A stretch of DNA of 64,000 nt from Ianthella basta. Taxonomy: Eukaryota > Porifera > Demospongiae > Verongiida > Ianthellidae. The position numbers and the translations under genes are program-made. The stretch is from the NCBI GenBank assembly GCA_964019415.1, contig OZ025889.1, positions 843,501 through 907,500 on the forward strand, given 5' to 3'. The notes under the pieces were generated by a model. That model searched no databases and was not told the DNA's origin. It saw only the letters and a list, made by a program, of their open reading frames with translations. Positions 50,313 to 63,000 of this stretch are shown piece by piece. How positions within the stretch are numbered: position 1 is the first letter of the stretch; every line of letters starts with the position of its first letter.

Positions 50313-53300
50313 TTAGTAATGAAAAGGCCATTTACGTTGTGGAATATTCCACCCACAGTCAACTCCAAACAGAAACTGGGTATTGTCACTGCCGTCCTCC
50401 CTCCCTCCCAGGGGGCGGGACCTGATGGGTATTACAGGATAGTACCTCTTCTTCCTTGCATGCTCCCTCACCTCCTCCTCCAGGGCAGGGTTCAACTCTT
50501 GCTGCAGGCATCCTGACAGCTGGTCCAAGTGGTCTGCCATCACATCCAGTGACAGGGAGCGCAGAGAGGGGAAGTCAGAGCCTGCAGTAAGTGGATGAGT
50601 ATGGATAATTTTACTGCATATTAGACATAAGGGCGGATCCCTCAAAGTTCCAAGAATATACACAGTAAGCTACCTCTGGTCATACGAGTATCAGCAAAAG
50701 ACAATCATGCATTCAAATACATACTCCTATTATTATATGTCCCTGCATGGAAACCAGCCACACTAATTCTGTATACATCTTCCCTTGATTAGTGCCATGG
50801 ATACACTGGAAACCTACAGGAAGTAGCAGTTTCTAATTAGGAATGCTAAAGGTTGTGAAGACCCAGTAGGAATTTAAGCTATAAAACATGCGAATTATTG
50901 GGGAAGATGGTGAATGTTGTACGTAATTATACCAATTGTGGTGATGCATGCAAATGTGCACTAGAGTATCTAATAATGCATATGTCAACTTGGTACTACT
51001 GCTCAACAGGGGACAACAAGAGCTGAGATATTAAGATTGAAATCCATTGTCACATATATACAGGAAAGTAAAAGTGGCTCAGCCTTAGTAGGGGCTTGTC
51101 GAGGTTTTCAGCAGAAACTGACCCTAAATATATAGCTTCCAATTTCCATTTCATTTTCATACAAATCCTCAAACTCTTTCACTGTCAGGGTATACATTGT
51201 CATTATATTATATATACCCACTATTTAAATCCTATCTTCCACTGCCATGATGGACTGCAATTAGAGCATGAAGTTATTGTATCATGCAGCCATTCATATA
51301 TATTTACATATACATTGTTGCAGAGCAACTTACAATTATGGATTAACCTGGAATGGCAAGTACTGAGGGAAATTAGGGAATGCAGCAGAGATCAAGCTAA
51401 TGACCTGTGGGTTGAGCTAACTCCCTGTGGGTAAAATTAACGACTTAGTGGTTTGAGTCAATGATGTGGGGTACGTTTGGGAAACTGTGTGGTAAGCTAA
51501 AATGACCTCTGGAATGAGTTCAACTTAACACTGTGATAGCTTCTTCACAGTGGGTTCTTCTTGACTCAATTATGCTTTCAAATTGATGCCTTCAAATCTA
51601 TATTGAGCCAAAGGCCTTTGATGTATGTTGCTCTACAATAATATACATAAATTGTTACACAATCCTGGAGATATTATAGTAGTCAGATGGTCCACCTGGC
51701 CTCGCCGACCAATTAAGTTGCATGACTTTTTGAGATCTGGTGTTTATTTGACATTGTATGGCCATGTATCAATATAAAGTATTGGCCTGTGCATTTTTAC
51801 GCAAACTTTGCACGCATTTTACTCAAGGATAAAGACCTAATTACAAACTCTGTTACTAAATTAAAATTCTTACAACTCCTCCAAATTTCATACACTGCCG
51901 ATCACGTTCCCTCCAGGGAACGTGATCGGATCAAGTGAAGTTGCTGTCATATGGCTTCACATTTGTACATACTTTAACTAGCACTGTACTAAGCACTCCA
52001 ATGAGCTGTAATAAGATACAATTACAATAATTCATTCAAAGAAGAATGTTGACATCTGGCATGGGTGCTGATTTGCATGGATGACTAACCATGGTAATGA
52101 AATAAATTCATTTGGGACTCTAGTATAGCTGTCCTTTGGAAAGGCACACTCCCCACATGATCTCATATATGTATAGGCTCACCCCACTGCAGGATCCTAA
52201 AGTCTCCCCTCCACTTCCTCAGTCCAGTCTTGGGACACTTCACCATGTCACCCAGTCTCGGGGTGCTATAGGGGAAGTTACCTCCAAACACTAGCAGCTG
52301 CACCGCTTTGGACCCAGGTGGACGGTAGCAGGTGGCTGTGTGCCAGTAGCGTGGGGCCAGGGGCACCCAAGCCTACAGGGAGGAACAGCTGTGTGAGTTT
52401 GAAGTGTTCCTGGCAAAGTTATATAGGTGAGTTAATTAGCCAATCACAATTATTACTAAAGTGTCTTCTGAATTTCAGCTTTCAACAGCTGACAGAAGCA
52501 AAAATCATGCACGCGGAGGAAGCACTTTATAGGTGGTCAGGCCACGTCAAGACACTCTTACCTAGATGGCCACATGTACAGGCCAGCAAGTATCTTTGCT
52601 ATACAAAAGAATGGCCAGGCCTAAAAATCTGGTCAGGCCATGGCCTGGGCAGCCTGGGCTGTTCCGCTGGGCATGAACATAGCATCTAGCCACAGTTGCT
52701 TACCTCCTTCCAGGAGACATCTTGTAGGTCCTTGTCAAGAGTGAAAATGCCTGCTTCTTCTGCCACTGTCTCCTCAGTGTCCCTCCCCCAGAGCAGAAAG
52801 ATGCTCTGCCTCACATCACCCTCACCCCACACACTGTCTGGGTCCACTAGAGTACAGAGAGGGTGCAAGGTACGAGGAAGGGGCCACAGGACATCGCCAC
52901 CAGCTGGCTTTGAGACAAGATGGAATGACTGGTATAATAATATAGATAGATAGATAAACAGAGAGTGCAGGCAGGTTACATGAATACGGCATGCATGCAG
53001 GACATAACTTTGCATTGTATGCCTGAGTTGATTCTTTCCACTGCACACAACATACGCACTTGAAATCATGCGACAACGCAGTATCATACATCCTTCTGCA
53101 GTCCTATAGGCATATATGTGCATGCACCTTTTTCTCCAGGTTCACTATATACAGACGATCTGATACCACTGCTCCAGAGATCCCCCCATACATCACTGCT
53201 CTGTGTGAGTCAAAGCGCACCATACAGTGGCCACCAGTGGGGGGAGGACGACCAGCAACATCACACACAGCCTCCCAGCAACCTGAACAGCCAACATTAA

Positions 53301-54006
53301 AAGAGCAGTACATGCACACACACGCACGCACGCATGCACACACACACACACCTGAGAAATCCTTATTGACAAGAAACTCATGATACTCATTATTCTGTCC
53401 ATAGTCCTGAAATTCTTGATACCGAGTATAGTCTGCACCAGCTTTGTGACGCTTCTCATCCGACATTGGCATGCTTTTACCACCGAACACAACCAGGCGG
53501 TCCTTGTACGGGACGATAGAAGTGCGATAGACTGGTGTGGGTCGTACTGAGTTCGTCGGCTCCATCTTCTCCCACACCATGGTGGACAGCTGAAGGCGAC
53601 GCAGGTCGGAGGAGAAATGGAACTCGTTGTGTCCAGCATACAAGTAGAGGTAACCAGGACCGTATGCGCACATTGCAGCGCCGTAGCCTGGAGGTGGAAC
53701 GTCGCCCTTGGTGCTGTATTGGTACCACAGTTTGTCGTGTACGTCGTACACGTCTATCAGGTTCTTCTCCGTGTGGGGTAGGTTTCTTCTTACGCGGAAT
53801 ATCCGAGGAATGCTGCCGACTGTGAGAGAAGCAGAAGAGTCATCTTCTTCGGAGTCGGATGCGTCCGAAATGTAATCCTCCATCCGTTCTGGCACCACAA
53901 CGATACCTCCCCAGCAGTAGAGGCGCCCTTCATGCAAGACGGCGCAATGGGCTCTTCGCTCAAGCAAAAACAAACGATCTTCGGGAGTTGGCCTCACAAC
54001 CGCCAT
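50313..54006 (-). CDS. KLHDC2-like kelch protein 8
   Basis: Exons 54006-53352, 53282-53128, 52928-52704, 52372-52183 and 50581-50313 give 497 aa. Start MAVVRPTPEDRLFLLERRAH. The acidic loop differs (EDYISDASDSEEDDS). Exon 1 ends three codons later than in gene 5 (NKDFSG). Intron 1 is only 69 nt, nearly all GT/GC repeat, and keeps the frame open, so retention would add 23 residues without a stop. Exon 3 lacks two codons (VWGEGDV for VWGEGEGDV). Intron 4 is unusually long (1.6 kb). The tail ends DCGWNIPQRKWPFHY, different from the other copies. The next gene upstream is divergent ZU5-death gene 4. Confidence 0.83.
51898..51929. repeat. Perfect 15-bp inverted repeat
   Basis: Arms CCGATCACGTTCCCT and AGGGAACGTGATCGG are separated by CC, inside intron 4 of kelch gene 8. 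In RNA it would form a stable hairpin. No element boundaries are visible. Confidence 0.85.
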
Positions 54007-54170
54007 CTTAGGGAGGCAAGGGGACTCTGTACGCGCGTCTAACCGTGCACAGCAAGTGGCAGCTCTTTGAAAGGGTGTCTTTCCGATATTATCCAGGATG
54101 ACTTCTGAATCCAAAATACATATATACTTCCTACCATAATTAAACACTTCAACGCTAGAGCACTCACTAA

Positions 54171-54181
54171 GGGGATTTCCC
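54171..54181. promoter_or_regulatory. NF-kappaB-type site upstream of kelch gene 8
   Basis: GGGGATTTCCC 164 bp before the ATG, followed by CGTATTCCC as in gene 7. Confidence 0.55.
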
Positions 54182-55427
54182 TCCCGTATTCCCTATTTCC
54201 TGATTCGATCACGGATTCGATTACGTGTTGCATCGTACACCCCGTAAGACACAACAAGACACGTAACCGGGGGGAACCGGGTAAAACTGGTCCATGTACA
54301 AAGGCGATAGGTAGAGAATGGGGCGTAGTTAGTGGTTAAGGAAGATAACCACTTTGATTATACATACGCTAATAGAAGTGAGTGTTTGGTGCAGAAATAG
54401 CTTTTCAGACGGCCTTCCAGTCAGTTGTTCAGCATCCAGAATTGCTTGCACGATTTTATACGGATTCATACGGAGACTTACAGTATAATTACAGAAGCTA
54501 GTGTAGACATTGATTGAGAGCTACAAGTTTTATACAGATACACTACGTATGTTTATGTATTAGACTCAGGTCCCGGTGACCGTAACCTGAGCGAACTGGC
54601 TGACGGGAACGGACGCGATAACCGACTGTATTCTCACGGTAAGAATTGGCTTCAACCAGGACGCGCTGCCACCCCAACGTCTGCCTGTGTGTGTATGACT
54701 CACTGTGCTTGTGTTCGAGTGTATCCAGGTGGATAACTAGAGTATAAACTAATGTATAATACACTGTATCAGAATTCAGCCACGTCAAAACTCGGACACC
54801 TCGTAAAAACTCGTACGAAAGCCTCTAGGACTTTCAGTGTTGGACTGACACTACCAGCTGTACGGTGCATTCGAGTATGTCAGCCCGAAACTGAAAGCGC
54901 TAGAAGATTTCGTCCGAATTGTAATCACTGACATTCCGAACTTAGCTTAAATTCGGCCTCCCAAGCGTTAAACAGCTTGTGTTCGATGGAGCCGAGGCGC
55001 AGCCTCATCTTGCTGCCCTTGTCGGTACCTCTCAAAGGTGGTTACAATTCTATCTGAGGCTCGTAGCTTAAATACTCCCTGAGAACGAGGTGTCGGTATT
55101 CGTAGGGGGCCAGATTTGGCATGACAGATCACCTGCCTTACAAAATGTCAGTCGCCCTACTTATGATCCATGAGACAATTTGAAACTAACACTTTGTATG
55201 CATGTTGAATGGTCACTGTACTGTAAGATGATTACGTTTGATCTTGAGGACATGTCTTCTATAAGTATGTGAATGAAATTTGTGTTTGCAAAATGTGTAG
55301 CTATATATCTCATGAGAAATGTGGATATGTTTATATTGCAATTGTGTGTATACTGCATACTTTAATTCCATTATCAGCGCCATTTCCAGGTACTGTTTTG
55401 ACACTTTGACAGTTAGCACTCTTCAAT
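54182..55427. other. Intergenic region between divergent kelch gene 8 and ZU5-death gene 4
   Basis: No supported exon. The part at 54560-55130 is richer in CpG than its surroundings. It has an imperfect inverted pair, CGGACACCTCGT near 54794 against ACGAGGTGTCGG near 55086, so it may be an old transposon. I could not match it to an RNA gene. Confidence 0.45.
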
Positions 55428-56741
55428 ATGGCTGCTATGGATCAGCTGACTACCAAGGACTTGCTGTTCCCTGTCAGAAATGCTTTTCATGCTAAAGTGG
55501 ACACCGACTCCCTCATGTCTGCAATGGACCGGAACCAAATGCTAAAGGGGAAAGAGAAGAAGCTATTGAAGCGTGTAGATGAGAGTGCAAGAAGGACCCT
55601 TCTCTTTGACAAATTGTACTCTGCTGAGCAAATGTCTGCAGAGAGTCTGGTTAAGCTGTTTGCAGAGACAGAAAATGAGAAGAATATGCAGTTTTCTGAA
55701 GTACTTCAGTCTCTTCTATCATCAATTCAAAATTCAGCTATAACTGGTTAGCACACTAAATGTATTCTACCTACAGCTAAGGAATGATTATATAATATTA
55801 TACAGTATGTTTTGGGTCAGTTGTCCTGACCAGAAGGTTGCAATCGGTTATCGGTTATAAATTATTAACCTAATGACGTCATTTTTACGTGCCTTTAGTA
55901 TACCCAATTCTGTTGGCGGACGGTGTGCAGGAGATTCAGGGTATTTGGCGAAGGTGGGCGACTTGAATCACTTACTGGTAGTGATTTGACAGTTTTTAGG
56001 GGCTGCCGCAGGCAGCCCCTATATTGTTTTCGTTTTGACATTTTGTTGTATGGCTTCGTGTCCCACTTCCGGTGGTATATATGTTGGTTTATATAATACG
56101 TAAGCTACGGCAGTATAACTGTGCTAGCATTTATATTCTAATGTATTGACCAAAGTATTGAGGATAGGGAATTTATATTGTACGCTATTTATTCGGCTGA
56201 AAGACCGTGTGCGAGGTCAAGGGACTTTCGAAACCAGCTTCTAAACGTCGTCTTAGCGAACTTTGGACGTCCTCTTCCGCTGCCAATCGCGGAACAGACT
56301 CCTACAACACTTCTGGTCGACGGGCAAAGAGACAGCTTCGAGACAGCGCCCAACAGGTCATCGACTTCACCATGCGCCTTCTCGATAATGGCCGCGCCCG
56401 CCTCAGAAGACTTCACTGCGCCGCTTGAAGCACATGACACGAGTAACGTAGAAACTGGTGAGCGCCGTGATATGTTCACGCTAACATTTTCAACTGTCTG
56501 TAGCGTTGAAAAGCTCAGCGCGCACAGTTGCTCTTCAGAACCTGGCCCACGCGTACTGCGCTGTAGCAAACCACGTACGTAGCTTTTGCCATCACAGAAC
56601 ACTAGCTACTCTCGCGACTGTGGGTTCCTTCGTACATTTGTTTCTGTAAATACTCTTTGTAAATGCATGTGCTGCAAGCAGTCACGTGTCTGTGCTGGTG
56701 GAGATTTCTCTGTGCTTGTGTGTGGTGTGTGCGTGCATGCA

Positions 56742-56829
<88 letters not shown>

Positions 56830-59800
56830 AAGGTCACAAAGGTGTATGACACAATATCATGTTTATTGTGAGTGACAGAGCAGCGACCGAAGAGAGCAAG
56901 TATTTTGAGTTGGGGTGGCAGCCCTATGAGTTTATTTAACTCGAAATACTTGTTTCAGTGGTCTGGAAAACAGGTTACAGAAAATCGGGGCACACGATCG
57001 GTACAAGCCTGCTTAGCCCCTGCACTGTCTGTTCACTTATCGTGGAGGTGTTTTTCTCTTGATGCAGAAACGTCCCCACCATTCTTAGCCTTAAATCATC
57101 CAAATACGCTTTATCCCAGTCTTCCTCGTTCCAAACGCCACTGCTTCAACTAGACTTGTAGCTGCCATATGACATCACCAGGTCAATAACCAATAACCGA
57201 TTGCATATATCCAGTCGGGACAGCCGACCCAAAAGTACTGTATAGGACTACATTGTCCACCAGATAGGTGGCTGCATTATGTATGGACAGGTGTAGTAGC
57301 TGTATTGTTTGTTTGTCAAATATGGGAGCTGGCTGCATGCTTGACAACTGTCTTATTTAACATTGACTCTAACTTCCTTTGTACTTTCCATTATATGAAT
57401 TTGAGCATTTTCAATATCATTTCCTGTTCCCCTATCCTCGCAGTAGCTACCACATCTGTTGTAAAAACCATCTCAGCTGCTGAACAGGTTTCTGAACAGG
57501 GTATGTTCATTAATTTTGCAAAACAGTGCATGTGAGTTTTAATTGCAGGTGCTCATATTAATTCATTATTTTTCTTTGGGCAGTGTTGACCACACCATCC
57601 TTGCCTCCATTCAAGTACCACTGTCCCCTTGATGACAACCCTTCGGCCATTTTCTCCTCCACTGGTGGTGTCCTGTACTTACCTGTCCATGGAGTGACGG
57701 TGTACATCCCTGCTGGAGCCATTTTGGGGGAGGAGCAAGTGGAGGTCTCCTTTCGGTTGATAACAGATGAGGCAGAGATCAAAGAATTTCTCTCCCATCC
57801 TGTATTTGAGGGCTCTATTGTTTGCAGTGCTGTTTTAGGGTTCAAAGCCAAGTTGGTAGATGCCCCAGATGGAAAGAAACTTGGCGACTTCCGTTCTGAT
57901 GTGTGGGTTGAATTCCCACATTGTTTGTCATTTGGAGGATACTCACTGAAAGACTACTCCACAGCCTTTGTCGTGTCCGAAAGGAGAGGGAAGGTGGAGG
58001 TGGAGGAGCAGGCCCTCTTCAGTGAGGGCTACCCATATGTCAACCTTCCTGTACGCCAATTCTGCAAATTCTGCGTTGCACATTTGCCAAAGAGGAGATT
58101 CCGGGTGCACATGTGCACCACCAAGAGGCAGGTTGCCGTTTCTCGAGTGAAGAAGGCCATGAAGAAAGTTGATAATTCTGAAAGCATCAGCAATGAGCCA
58201 TCAGCCAGCCCTTGTGCCCACTCCAGGCAGCAGAAGCAGAGGATGATGGAACCATCAACAAGTGTCAATGGAGCAGGGGAGAGGTCTGGATATGTAAGCA
58301 ATGAAAAGAAGAAAACAAGAAGCAAGGGATCAGCAGATAACAAACGTCAAGTATTCATTCACCAGGATTCCAGTGGCAACCACAGTGTTGAGGATGCAGT
58401 AGATATCTACCAGCCTGCACCAGTCAGCACTGCATCCTGTGCAACATTACAACAAGAGCCCCTCAATACGGCATCAGTATCTGTCATGGCCTGTGTATGT
58501 CAGCCTGTTGGCAGACACAAGATGGAGAGGTGGACAGCCGAGATCATCTTTGCTCCACTCCTCCACAAAGCACTCAAGGTATGTGCCTGTTTGCTTAACT
58601 CATACAATACACTACATATACTTCATATCTGCCTATAGCTTGGTCTATTACAACATATCCTTGCTGCTAGACTCACTTTCATGTTGTACAAGTGAAGTTA
58701 GATTGAGCTGCCATTGTCCATTTCACACCTTTGTGTCACCAATGAAATTGCTGCCAACGAAAATCACACAGGTATAATTATCTCAGCTTGCCACTCTATG
58801 GGTATTTATTAACTCAGGTTCTCTTGACATCTATACCTCTGAGACCTACTTACGTAGTCTATGGACCTGTGAGTTCTGGTCAATCCTTCTGATCTGTGCA
58901 ATTATTGCAATAATGAGAAGCTTGGAGTAGTGACCAGACTATAAAACAGTATAGATCCCGTTGTCATGGTAACGGGCGTCTAAATGCTGAAATTAAATCA
59001 CATAGACGCACAGCAAGCATTTCGCGGACAAACATGTAGCCAATAGGACGAGCGCTTGCATCTCGCCAGACCGGCGCCAGTGCATCTAAATCCCAGAGAT
59101 GCACTGTGCGCAGTGGATCTAAATGCCGAACATGTACTGTTTTGTGGCACGCGCGGCGTTCGCGCTGTGTTCTAAATGCAGCTGTGATAGGCAACAGTAT
59201 CTAACGCCACAACATACGATGCACAGGTCGCCTGGCTCACTTGCTTTGTCGAGAAACAGAGAAAAGCCACAATCCGGCTACGAACCAGAGCCGAGAAAGA
59301 ATCCGGTTAGCTACGAGCTGGGAACAGGCTTTGGTTAAAGACATCGCTCTAGGAAACGCTGTGGCTGACGTGACTGACAGTGAGTAAGCTTACGCTTAGC
59401 TGACACGCCGCATCCACTGCCGACCTGTAGGAAACGTCCGCTGCGAGATGAACAGCTCAACTTGGACCCAAATCACACGACGTTTTCTCTGCCACTGTCA
59501 GGAGTAGCTAACTACTTCCGGTAGACGCATGATGACGCAAGGACGAGTACGTAAACTGATTCGCTGCCGGTTCCTCACCCAATAATTTGGGATCTATAAC
59601 ACTTAAATGCTGACCAATCGGTGTCTCTGAAGATTTAGACCACTCGGCACTCGGGCGCTTCGCGCCCTCGAGCCTCGTGCTCTAAATCTCAGAGACACCT
59701 CTTGGTCAGCATTTAACTATTACGTAGCTAGCCCACTGCATTTCATGATTATGTGCATGCCACATATGCATATGATGGCAGCTGAAACCTGGCAACAACA

Positions 59801-60031
59801 TAAATGCAGCCTTACTAGATTTGTAATACAGTAATTTATTATTTGTAAGATTGCTTGCTGTTTGAATATGCATGATTTGTTCTTGTAGGAATTGGCAAAG
59901 TGCCAAAATCGGGTGAAGCATGAAATTTGTGCTGTGTCCTTTCGTCTGGATGTGCGTCTACAACTGATTCAATTGCACAGTGAGCCCTCCTCAATTCAAG
60001 AGTGGAGTGTGGAGTTGAGCACAAAAGAGGT

Positions 60032-60087
<56 letters not shown>

Positions 60088-60178
60088 ATGTGTGAGCGCG
60101 TGCACGTGTGTGTGTGTGTGTGCATGCACATGTGTGTGTGTGTACTGTGTGCACGTGTGTGTGTATGCATGTGCACGT

Positions 60179-60248
<70 letters not shown>

Positions 60249-60277
60249 ATGTGTGCACGTGTGTGTGTATGCATGTG

Positions 60278-60331
<54 letters not shown>

Positions 60332-61734
60332 CATGTGTGCACGTGTGTGTATGCACATGCATGTTGGATGGATAGAAGTGCGAAGGCAGATGTATGCTTA
60401 TACTGGCTTGGTCTCATGCAGATACTGTTAGAGCACTTTACAGTGGTGGCTCAGTTTCTGAAAGAAGACACAACATCCACCACAATGTCCACCTTCCTCC
60501 CAAAGTCCCTGGTCACAGTGCACAACAAGGGAGCCTCCCTTCCCCTCCACCACCCAGTAACAGTGGAGGGCTCCTGGCCCACAGCTCACTGCTACCTCAC
60601 CTGTCAAGTAGGACCACAAAGTGTGAAGAGGGCTGGAGGGAAACCCATGATGGCACAGACTTTAAAGCCAAATGTCCCAACAGAACACCAGTTGCAAAGT
60701 ATGTAAGGAAACAGGGCAAAACACATTTAAATTACAGAGAGACAATGCATGAGGATGTGTTATACTGTTGTACATGTATAGTGTGGTGCACACTCTTCCG
60801 GTCTGTCGATCTCTTGTTACTGTTTTTGCTATGCTATAATTTTATGTACCATTGCATAGCCTGCACATTACATCCTTCCCAATCAGACCCCTACCCCTCT
60901 CATATAGATATCACTGCCTCTGATGCCAATCCGGGTGCTACTCAAGAGCCCCACCCTCCAACCCCTCCCACCCTACGGTGGGAAAGAGACTGCGGTTTCT
61001 TTGCCCTGCTCTCCAGCGTGATACCAGAGGACCAGTTGGTCACACTCGGAGGATATCTTGGCCTTTCACATCTTAAGACAGATAAAGTCATGTCGGCAGG
61101 GAGTGCTCTCAATGTTGGGGAGAGAGCTTATGAGATGTTCAGACATGCATGCAGGAGTGAACAAGCACTCACTTTTGACACAGTACTGGTAGGCCTAGAT
61201 GAAATTGGTAGATCAGATGACCTGGTCCCCATCTTGAGGAGGTACATTCAATCAGAGCTCATGTCACAGTCAATCAAAGCAGATAGTCCTGGAGCTCCAG
61301 CTGAAGCAAACAGTGATCTTCTTCCTTCAGTGCTATTCACCACCTGGTTGCATGCCCACGATCCCACCCTTCTACCACGTGTAAGTCTACCTGGCGTAGC
61401 AAAGGATAGACTCATTCTACCTGAGGAACAAGGAGCACTCTTTAAAGACCTTTCACGAAGGATGGTGTGTGTTTGGAGAATGGTTGGCAGACTGCTCGGC
61501 CTCCCTGACTATGAGATTGAGGCAATTGACATTGAAGGCAGGAGGTCAGGAGACAGAGAGTGTGAATCATGCTACCAACTACTCCTCAAGTGGGTGGAAT
61601 ACAGCCAGCCTTCTGACATCACATACTACAGACTGATGACAGCCCTTGAGCTGATCTCTCTGGGTGGGGGTGCAGCAATGGATGCCACTTTTTACCTCAA
61701 CCATTTTGTACTGCACCTCACCAGTGCAAGCTAA
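55428..61734 (+). CDS. Death-fold/ZU5/UPA/death-death protein 4
   Basis: Exons 55428-55746, 57444-57500, 57584-58578, 59889-60029, 60422-60698 and 60887-61734 join to 878 aa. The N-terminal death fold (KDLLFPVRNAFHAKVD, TLLFDKLYSAEQ) is followed by a small Ser/Val/Glu exon, then ZU5 (GGVLYLPVHGVTVYIPAGA). Where the other copies have VRHFSKF this one reads VRQFCKF, losing both His and Ser of the cleavage triad. The UPA-like region reads WTAEIIFAPLLHKALKELAK, LIQLHSEPSSIQEW and VEGSWPTAHCYLTC. The C-terminus has death domains LGGYLGLSHLKTDKV and VWRMVGRLLGLPDYEI. Intron 1 contains a 1.4-kb inverted-repeat element. A possible poly(A) signal, ATTAAA, is at 61861. It converges with the partial paralogue at the window end. 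Confidence 0.8.
55803..57240. mobile_element. 1.44-kb TA-flanked inverted-repeat element
   Basis: Inverted ends of about 75 bp: CAGTATGTTTTGGGTCAG at left and the inverse of CCGACCCAAAAGTACTG at right. Both continue into GCAATCGGTTAT and end near TGACGTCAT/TGATGTCAT. TA lies at both borders (55801-55802, 57241-57242). The interior holds a GC-rich segment (56200-56580) with three overlapping open frames, unrecognised, and a GT microsatellite. No transposase is seen. Confidence 0.75.
56744..56827. repeat. GT microsatellite
   Basis: Pure (GT)n, inside the inverted-repeat element in intron 1. Confidence 0.95.
58950..59345. repeat. CpG-rich interspersed repeat in intron 3
   Basis: It begins GTTGTCATGGTAACGGGCG, shared with GTTGTCATGGTAAAGGGCA at 38630 in kelch gene 6 intron 2. 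It contains repeated TCTAAATGC motifs. Boundaries are uncertain. Confidence 0.5.
59603..59716. repeat. 114-bp foldback element
   Basis: Arms TTAAATGCTGACCAA and TTGGTCAGCATTTAA, then GTGTCTCTGA/TCAGAGACAC, around a GGGCGCTTCGCGCCC core: a nearly full-length hairpin. Confidence 0.85.
60034..60355. repeat. GT microsatellite in intron 4
   Basis: About 320 bp of interrupted (GT)n starting five bases inside the 5' splice site of exon 4. Confidence 0.95.
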
Positions 61735-62656
61735 GAGATAGACCATTATCTCTCTACATATACACTCATGATCACTTCATCCAATCAATGGATATTTGCG
61801 GTGTGTAATGTCCTGTGGACTATACATTTATACAGATTACCCAATCAGTGATATGGTATAATTAAACTTTCAACAGCTGATGTGCTCACTTCATGCTTAC
61901 ATGTGCTTTGGTACACACAATTTCACTTAATGGCAGATTTGCTTCATAATCATATATATGCATGTGCATGCTGCATTTCATACACAGTATATACGTTTCT
62001 ATAAATTATAGTGGATGCAAGCATCCATGGACAGTATCTTGACTCAACCATGTGCAGCCCCAGCTGTACTGCTAAATTATTTTACTGCATGCATGGCTAT
62101 ATAGTACTTCGTCGAACCCTGCAACTCATATATGAAATTGCCAAACCTCTTGCAAAAAATAGGGTGTCAAGTTTAGCCGCATTTGCCCAGGACCCACCAC
62201 GTGGAGGTACTTGACTTCAGTCCCACAATTTGGCAAGTCTCGCGAGGAGATGCCCCTGGTTGTGCTCCAACGGTCCGGTGGGAAGTGTTGTTCCGGCCGG
62301 AATGGGGCGATCACGAAGACCACACGTGGAATGGGCTGAGTGAACAATGCCAAACCACACCCACACAGCTCCCCAGGCAGTCAAGCTTTCAGCGCAACAG
62401 ATCTAGCTCCAGGCGGTGAGACCATGCCTTCGGTACACCAGTCCCCCATACTACGTATGGCCCATACTAGATGGTAGGCAGACTTGAGATCGGTTACTTT
62501 CTTTCTCACCTCTCTCACCTGGAGTTCGAACCCGAAGCGGTTACGGCAAGCACACTGGGTTCTTACAACACGACCGAAGGAGGAGGTACAATTTGTGCTA
62601 TTTATATATACCTCACTTCATTGCGCCGAGTAAATAAAGATGTGAAAAAACATTTC

Positions 62657-62729
62657 TATCGCTGGGCTTGAACCGGGAACTTTTGATTACAAATCGGCTA
62701 ACTTACTCATCGAGTCTACCGCCACTCCG
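62657..62729 (-). repeat. tRNA-Thr(TGT)-like, probably SINE-derived
   Basis: The minus strand has CCGATTTGTAATC, an anticodon loop like that of tRNA-Thr(TGT), and GGTTCAAGCC, a polymerase III B box, at the right spacing. Acceptor, anticodon and T stems are poorly paired, so this is not a functional tRNA. It may be a SINE head. Confidence 0.35.
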
Positions 62730-62766
62730 TGGGTGATGAATGTAATTTATGCCTATGTCATGTAAT

Positions 62767-63000
62767 CACATGGGTTTGGGTGAACAGTAGCTTTACTGTA
62801 TTGACCCAATCCCATGTGGTTATGCAATCCTCAATGTCATATGACCACATGGGATTGGGTCAACAGTAGCTTCACTGTATTGACCCAATCCCATGTGGTT
62901 ATGCAATCCTCAATGTCATGTGACCACATGGGATTGGGTGAACACTGGATTCACTGCATTGGCACCCAACCCTATGTGGTTATGCAATCCTGTTAGCTTT
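62767..63000. repeat. 79-bp tandem repeat, three copies
   Basis: Units start CACATGGGATTGGGT at 62767, 62846 and 62925. Each unit holds an inverted pair, CACATGGGATTGGGTCAA and TTGACCCAATCCCATGTG, so each can form a hairpin. Confidence 0.9.

Noticed and set aside
54560-55130. Possible rRNA or spliced-leader fragment because of CpG-rich, non-repetitive sequence
   Set aside because: No recognisable rRNA core motif. The weak inverted ends fit an old transposon better.
62170-62360. Possible small nuclear RNA (contains GCGATCACGAAGACCAC, loosely like part of U1)
   Set aside because: The remaining sequence does not match U1, and no Sm site or stem layout could be found.
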